Shown: positions 7,237-10,537 of the stretch, one piece after another | Layout of the letters: every line of letters starts with the position of its first letter | Numbering within the stretch: the stretch's first letter is position 1 | NCBI GenBank assembly: GCA_018814265.1 | Contig: JAHIZU010000084.1 | Span: 1-10,537 of the forward strand | Direction: 5' to 3' | DNA length: 10,537 nucleotides | From: Candidatus Margulisiibacteriota bacterium | GTDB taxonomy: Bacteria; Margulisbacteria; WOR-1; O2-12-FULL-45-9 | The notes under the pieces: model-generated | Seen by the model: only the letters and a program-made list of their open reading frames with translations | Database searches by the model: none | What the model was told of the DNA's origin: nothing | Translations under genes and position numbers: made by a program

Positions 7237-9495
7237 TCAAGGAGAGGGTTTTACTGGGACCATTATCTTTTGGCCCACGCGGATATCATTTGGGTCTTCA
7301 AGTTTATTAAATTCAGCAATTTCCAGATATTTGCTGCTATCATTATAAAATTTTCTGGCCACGCTCATTAAGGTATCACCAGTCTGAATTGTATAAAAAA
7401 CAATCTCAGGCTCTAGCTCTTTCACTTTTTTTGTCTCTTTCTTTGATTCTTCCTGTTTTTCTAATTTCTTCAAGTCAGGGATCAAGATCTTTTGCCCCGC
7501 ATGGATATCACTGGGATCTTCAATATTATTAAATTCAGCAATTTCCAGATATTTATATGGATCACCGTAATATCTCATGGCAATGCCCAGCAAGCTGTCA
7601 CCCTCCCGAACAATGTAAGTATCCAGAACAGCATACGCCGGCTCCTTTACTTCGCCCTTTTCTATTATAACTGCCTCAGGAGTTGGAGGAAGCTCGATCT
7701 CTATTACTTTTTCCGGCAAATGAGGGGGAAGGACAAGATGATCATATGGGGTGCGGAATGTTTTATACATCTTATCCTGTCCAAATTTTGTCCTGACCAA
7801 AAGCTGGGTAACTTCTGATCTGGGGATCGGCTCACTAGCTGCAAACAAGTCTTCGGTCATATATTCCAGCAGGCCGGCTTTCTTTGCCGCGGCAACCGCA
7901 TCCGCTGCCCAATGCGTAATATCAAGATCAAGAAACGGCGGTTCTACCACGATCTCGCGTTTTAAATTTTCCAGGTTGGTAATAACCTCGACTGCTTCGG
8001 CGCGAGAAATGTGGCCATTGGGCTTAAATTTCCCATCAGGATAGCCTTTAACAATTTTCATTTGAACTGCGCCATCAATATGAAGCTCTGCCCAATGGCC
8101 GATCGTATCTGGAAAAATCTTTGAAGCAGTCTTTGGTTTTAGTTCATCTTCAAAAGCCCTCATGATCATAGTGACAAACTCTGCTCGAGTAATGCCGCGG
8201 TCTCCGCCAAAAGTTTTATCCGGATAACCCAGGATTACGCCTGCGGTGCTTAAACACTCGATAGGCTTTCTAGCCCAATGCTCTTCAGAAACATCCTTGA
8301 ACCACCTCAAGCGAATTACCGCAACCCAGCGCTTAATCAGTTTATCAGTTATGGATATTCCCTCAAGATCGATCGTGTTTCGCCCATGATTCAAGGGGAC
8401 TATGGTATTAAAACCATCCCTGGTAATTCTTTGTTTTTCTCCAGCGACCATTACGGAAACGACATTCTCAAGTGTCCCAGAAACAGGAATCTCAACCTCA
8501 TAAGTCAAGGTATTATCACTTGGCTTCAAAATGATAATCTCCTCTACTGGCTCCATTTTCACATCAGGTTTATCTGGAGGAACATTCGAGAAAGACACGT
8601 AATGGGTAACATTGCCGGTCTCATCATGATAAGGATGATAGGCATAATCCACCCGAAAACCATAAAGATTTAACCCCAAGCCAAAAGTCGGCATGGAAGC
8701 CACCCCGCCGGCCTGAGAGGCAGATACGACCTGGTCCATCCCCAGGCGGACAAAATAATTTTTTATCAAAGCATGTTCGATCCCAACATGCAAAAGCGTG
8801 GGATAAGTACGGGTGTATTCCACGTCCAAAGCGTAGGTTGTGCTGCCTGTTTTAAAGGCGATCCCGGGCTTAAGCACAACCGGGATACCCTCCTGCAGGC
8901 CATTATCCCAAACAACTTTGCCTCCCATGGATAAGGGAACAACGTTTTGCACAGCCAAACCTAAATTTATATGATCTGTCCAACTGTATTTGATGCCTAG
9001 ATCAATATCCCAACCATGGCCCTGATTAGTCACCGCCCCGACAAAACCCTTGCTAAAATATTTCAGGTTCCCACCGATCATCAAATCAGGTGTTAACTTA
9101 AGCCCGGAAGACAGCAGCAGCACATTGCTATGATAGTAGAAAAACTCAATGCCCGTACTGGTTGGCACGATCAGCTGGTCGACCCCTGAGCCAACATAGC
9201 CAATAGCTAAGCTTCCATCAAGTCCCCTGAAGTTTATTGGATATGAAAGAGAAGTAGCAAAATAATAGACGTCCCCAAGCAGCTTGGTATACATACTGGT
9301 GAAACTCCAATAGTCCACTCCAGCTATACCAGATGGATTAAGAAAGACCGAACTACCGTCATCAGCAATGGCCACAAAGGCTTTCCCCATGCCCATGGGT
9401 CTTGCCGTAACCCCAATTTCCAGAGGATCTTCCAAGGCATAGCCCATGCCTGAAATGATAAAGACTATTCCTAAGATTAATATAGCTTTTCTCAT
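7237..9495 (-). CDS. PorV-like outer-membrane barrel fused to Ig-like, three SLH and two LysM domains
   Basis: This 752-residue protein begins with a signal peptide (about 1-20, cleavage near GYA). Residues about 22-305 resemble PorV/PorQ-type barrels, including RPMGMGKAFVAIADDGSSVFLNPSGIA-like positions 32-58 and repeated amphipathic strands with aromatic ends. Residues about 320-397 look like an Ig-like beta domain. Three SLH repeats follow: 399-448 (TRAE at 436-439), 460-509 (SRAE at 497-500) and 521-568 (degenerate, PRSE at 558-561). A proline- and charge-rich linker then leads to two LysM domains (626-674 and 699-747), separated by a Lys/Glu-rich spacer. A barrel with this order would leave its C-terminus in the periplasm, where SLH and LysM modules could hold peptidoglycan. 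It may therefore be an outer-membrane anchor or attachment factor. The ATG overlaps the preceding stop (ATGA) and has no Shine-Dalgarno. Domain calls are by motif; transport function is unknown. Confidence 0.88.
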   Translation of the reverse strand: MRKAILILGIVFIISGMGYALEDPLEIGVTARPMGMGKAFVAIADDGSSVFLNPSGIAGVDYWSFTSMYTKLLGDVYYFATSLSYPINFRGLDGSLAIGYVGSGVDQLIVPTSTGIEFFYYHSNVLLLSSGLKLTPDLMIGGNLKYFSKGFVGAVTNQGHGWDIDLGIKYSWTDHINLGLAVQNVVPLSMGGKVVWDNGLQEGIPVVLKPGIAFKTGSTTYALDVEYTRTYPTLLHVGIEHALIKNYFVRLGMDQVVSASQAGGVASMPTFGLGLNLYGFRVDYAYHPYHDETGNVTHYVSFSNVPPDKPDVKMEPVEEIIILKPSDNTLTYEVEIPVSGTLENVVSVMVAGEKQRITRDGFNTIVPLNHGRNTIDLEGISITDKLIKRWVAVIRLRWFKDVSEEHWARKPIECLSTAGVILGYPDKTFGGDRGITRAEFVTMIMRAFEDELKPKTASKIFPDTIGHWAELHIDGAVQMKIVKGYPDGKFKPNGHISRAEAVEVITNLENLKREIVVEPPFLDLDITHWAADAVAAAKKAGLLEYMTEDLFAASEPIPRSEVTQLLVRTKFGQDKMYKTFRTPYDHLVLPPHLPEKVIEIELPPTPEAVIIEKGEVKEPAYAVLDTYIVREGDSLLGIAMRYYGDPYKYLEIAEFNNIEDPSDIHAGQKILIPDLKKLEKQEESKKETKKVKELEPEIVFYTIQTGDTLMSVARKFYNDSSKYLEIAEFNKLEDPNDIRVGQKIMVPVKPSP
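7304..7554 (-). repeat. Direct repeat within the two LysM-coding segments
   Basis: Positions 7304-7332 and 7526-7554 are identical over 29 bases, with an offset of 222 bases (74 codons, in frame). They encode the KYLEIAEFN part of each LysM domain. The flanking codons are similar but diverged. This points to a within-gene domain duplication, not a mobile element. Confidence 0.85.
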
Positions 9496-10334
9496 GGCGT
9501 TATGACAGTCGCGATCTTACCCCTGGCTAAAATCTTATTAGATGATTGTTCTATTATGTGAACCAAAAATACATCCGTGGTATCAACTTTACCGAAGCTA
9601 GTAGAGCCATCCCAATATATCACATTATTGCCAGCAACCGCGCCAACAGCACCTGCGCTGATGTTTCTCACATAAAGCAGCTTGCCGGTAACACCAAAGA
9701 TATAGACTTTAATATTTGTAGCTGCATCAAGCGAATATATAACTCCAGTCGATTGCGTGCGCGGATTAAAAGGATTGGGAGAAATAATTATGATGTCCGG
9801 TATAGTTATATATTGTTTGACTTCAAAGGCATTAGACAGGGATCCGCTCTGGCCATCAGGATTTCTAACCACCACCGTCCTAAAGCCAGAATTTGCCCCA
9901 ACAAGGTCAAACTCAGCCTTAATCTCTGTTCCAGTAAGGCTGCTGATAGTACCAGTAATTGTTGCTTCCGTTGTAGAGGTAAAACTTGCTGTCGCGCCTT
10001 GAGCAAAATTTCTGCCGGTTATGGTTGTCTGGACAGGCGCGATATTATACGCGGAAGTAGGATCAATCGCGGTAACAACCAGCTGAACAACTGACGTAAA
10101 GTAAGCCGCTGGCTTAAATCCCTGCAACACGATCCTATCTGTCCCGGTTTGGGATTCAAGGTCACGCTCTCTAACCTCGCTCAGTAAACTATACGATGAG
10201 GAATTCGCCAGGCCGATCCCCGCGTCAAAAGAATCTATCGTAATTTGATAATTGGCACTGGTTCTTGCCGTTGCCATACAAGCACATTGTATCATTAGCA
10301 ACGCTAGAATAAAACCAGTAATTTTATCTCTCAT
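9492..10334 (-). CDS. Secreted protein with IPT/TIG-like domain and PNPFNP-type (FlgD-like/T9SS-like) C-terminal domain
   Basis: The 280-residue protein starts with a hydrophobic signal peptide (MRDKITGFILALLMIQCACMATA) that is probably cleaved after ATA; no proper lipobox is seen. Residues about 25-75 (SANYQITIDSFDAGIG..., ending QGFKPA) form a short repeat-like module seen in large surface proteins of uncultured bacteria. Residues about 86-172 look like an IPT/TIG Ig-like domain, with TAIDPTSAYN and ITGRNFAQGATASF. Residues about 180-276 contain PNPFNP (186-191), YWDG (240-243) and a C-terminal ILARGKIATVI strand. Together these resemble FlgD Ig-like domains and type IX secretion sorting domains. 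I chose the ATG at 10334, which overlaps the upstream stop by 11 bases and puts the signal peptide at the N-terminus; a start at 10358 would add eight residues. The next gene encodes the PorV-like fusion (ATGA overlap). Exact function is unknown. Confidence 0.8.
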   Translation of the reverse strand: MRDKITGFILALLMIQCACMATARTSANYQITIDSFDAGIGLANSSSYSLLSEVRERDLESQTGTDRIVLQGFKPAAYFTSVVQLVVTAIDPTSAYNIAPVQTTITGRNFAQGATASFTSTTEATITGTISSLTGTEIKAEFDLVGANSGFRTVVVRNPDGQSGSLSNAFEVKQYITIPDIIIISPNPFNPRTQSTGVIYSLDAATNIKVYIFGVTGKLLYVRNISAGAVGAVAGNNVIYWDGSTSFGKVDTTDVFLVHIIEQSSNKILARGKIATVITP

Positions 10335-10537
10335 AAATCTTCCGTTTATCTCCGCCAATGAAGATCAATTGCTTGATAGAATCCTCAATAATCCAGTGTT
10401 TACCGGAAAATGCCGTAACAGCAATATTATACCCAAATTCTGAAGAATTTCCACTACTATCTGTATTAAGGGCCGTAACTGAATCTGCCGTGGTCAGCCC
10501 TGTGAGCAAAATATTCCAGGTGCCGCCGCTGGCTGTC
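10324..10537 (-). CDS. C-terminal end of unidentified protein (cut by window edge)
   Basis: This frame is open from the right edge to a TAA at 10324 and encodes about 70 residues, starting TASGGTWNILLTGLTTADS and ending GGDKRKIYER. The Gly/Ser/Thr/Asn-rich first part (NTDSSGNSSEFGYN) looks like part of an extracellular beta-rich protein. The end is more hydrophilic and basic. The frame has no stop up to the edge, so the TTG at 10509 need not be the start. The stop lies 11 bases inside the next gene's start, suggesting translational coupling. I do not recognise the family, and the coding call rests on openness and the neighbouring overlap. Confidence 0.5.
   Translation of the reverse strand, partial: TASGGTWNILLTGLTTADSVTALNTDSSGNSSEFGYNIAVTAFSGKHWIIEDSIKQLIFIGGDKRKIYER

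Noticed and set aside
7304..7554. Mobile element or CRISPR-like repeat
   Set aside because: There are only two copies, in frame, and they encode LysM domains; this is a protein domain duplication.
9546..10094. Plus-strand 182-residue frame
   Set aside because: It is antisense to the IPT/TIG-PNPFNP gene and has Arg/Asn/Ser/Ile-rich low-information composition; the minus-strand gene has clear domain motifs and a signal peptide.
10426..10431. TATAAT on the minus strand about 90 bases before the IPT/TIG gene
   Set aside because: It lies within the upstream frame, has no TG extension, and has only a poor -35 match (GTGGAA) at 17-base spacing; not enough to call a promoter.

Overview
All recognisable genes in this window lie on the minus strand: ten coding regions (one cut by each window edge) and one tRNA. 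They are packed almost end to end, and the longest stretch outside a gene is about 33 bases. The composition is intermediate in GC. The gene content suggests a diderm bacterium: an outer-membrane barrel with peptidoglycan-binding modules, an O-antigen-ligase-like protein and a GDP-mannose-derived polysaccharide pathway. The PorV-like barrel, SLH and LysM modules, and the PNPFNP-type C-terminal domain recall deep-branching or candidate phyla such as Margulisbacteria/Saganbacteria (WOR-1) or Elusimicrobiota. That placement is an inference from style, not a demonstrated assignment.

Reading in the direction of transcription, from right to left, the first block (10537 to 7237) encodes the cell surface. 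It holds the C-terminal end of an unidentified protein, then a secreted protein with an IPT/TIG-like domain and a PNPFNP-type C-terminal domain, then a 752-residue protein. That last protein joins a PorV-like outer-membrane barrel, an Ig-like linker, three SLH repeats and two LysM repeats. The genes overlap by 11 and 4 bases and look co-transcribed.

The second block (about 7223 to 1) begins with an extended -10 promoter and a tRNA-Arg(CCU) gene. It continues through aroK, aroB, tyrS, a formyltransferase, an RfbD-like reductase, a GT4 glycosyltransferase, GDP-mannose 4,6-dehydratase and the start of an O-antigen-ligase-like membrane protein. Every CDS-CDS junction overlaps by 1 to 19 bases or abuts directly, so the block looks like one polycistron. 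It runs from a tRNA through aromatic amino-acid biosynthesis and tyrosyl-tRNA synthesis into surface glycan assembly. aroK starts only 8 bases after the tRNA 3' end with no Shine-Dalgarno sequence.

The most notable items are the barrel-SLH-LysM fusion, its PNPFNP-domain neighbour, the tRNA-headed overlapping gene chain, and a GDP-mannose dehydratase paired with an RfbD-like reductase in place of the usual partner. No CRISPR array, insertion sequence, integrase or rRNA was seen.
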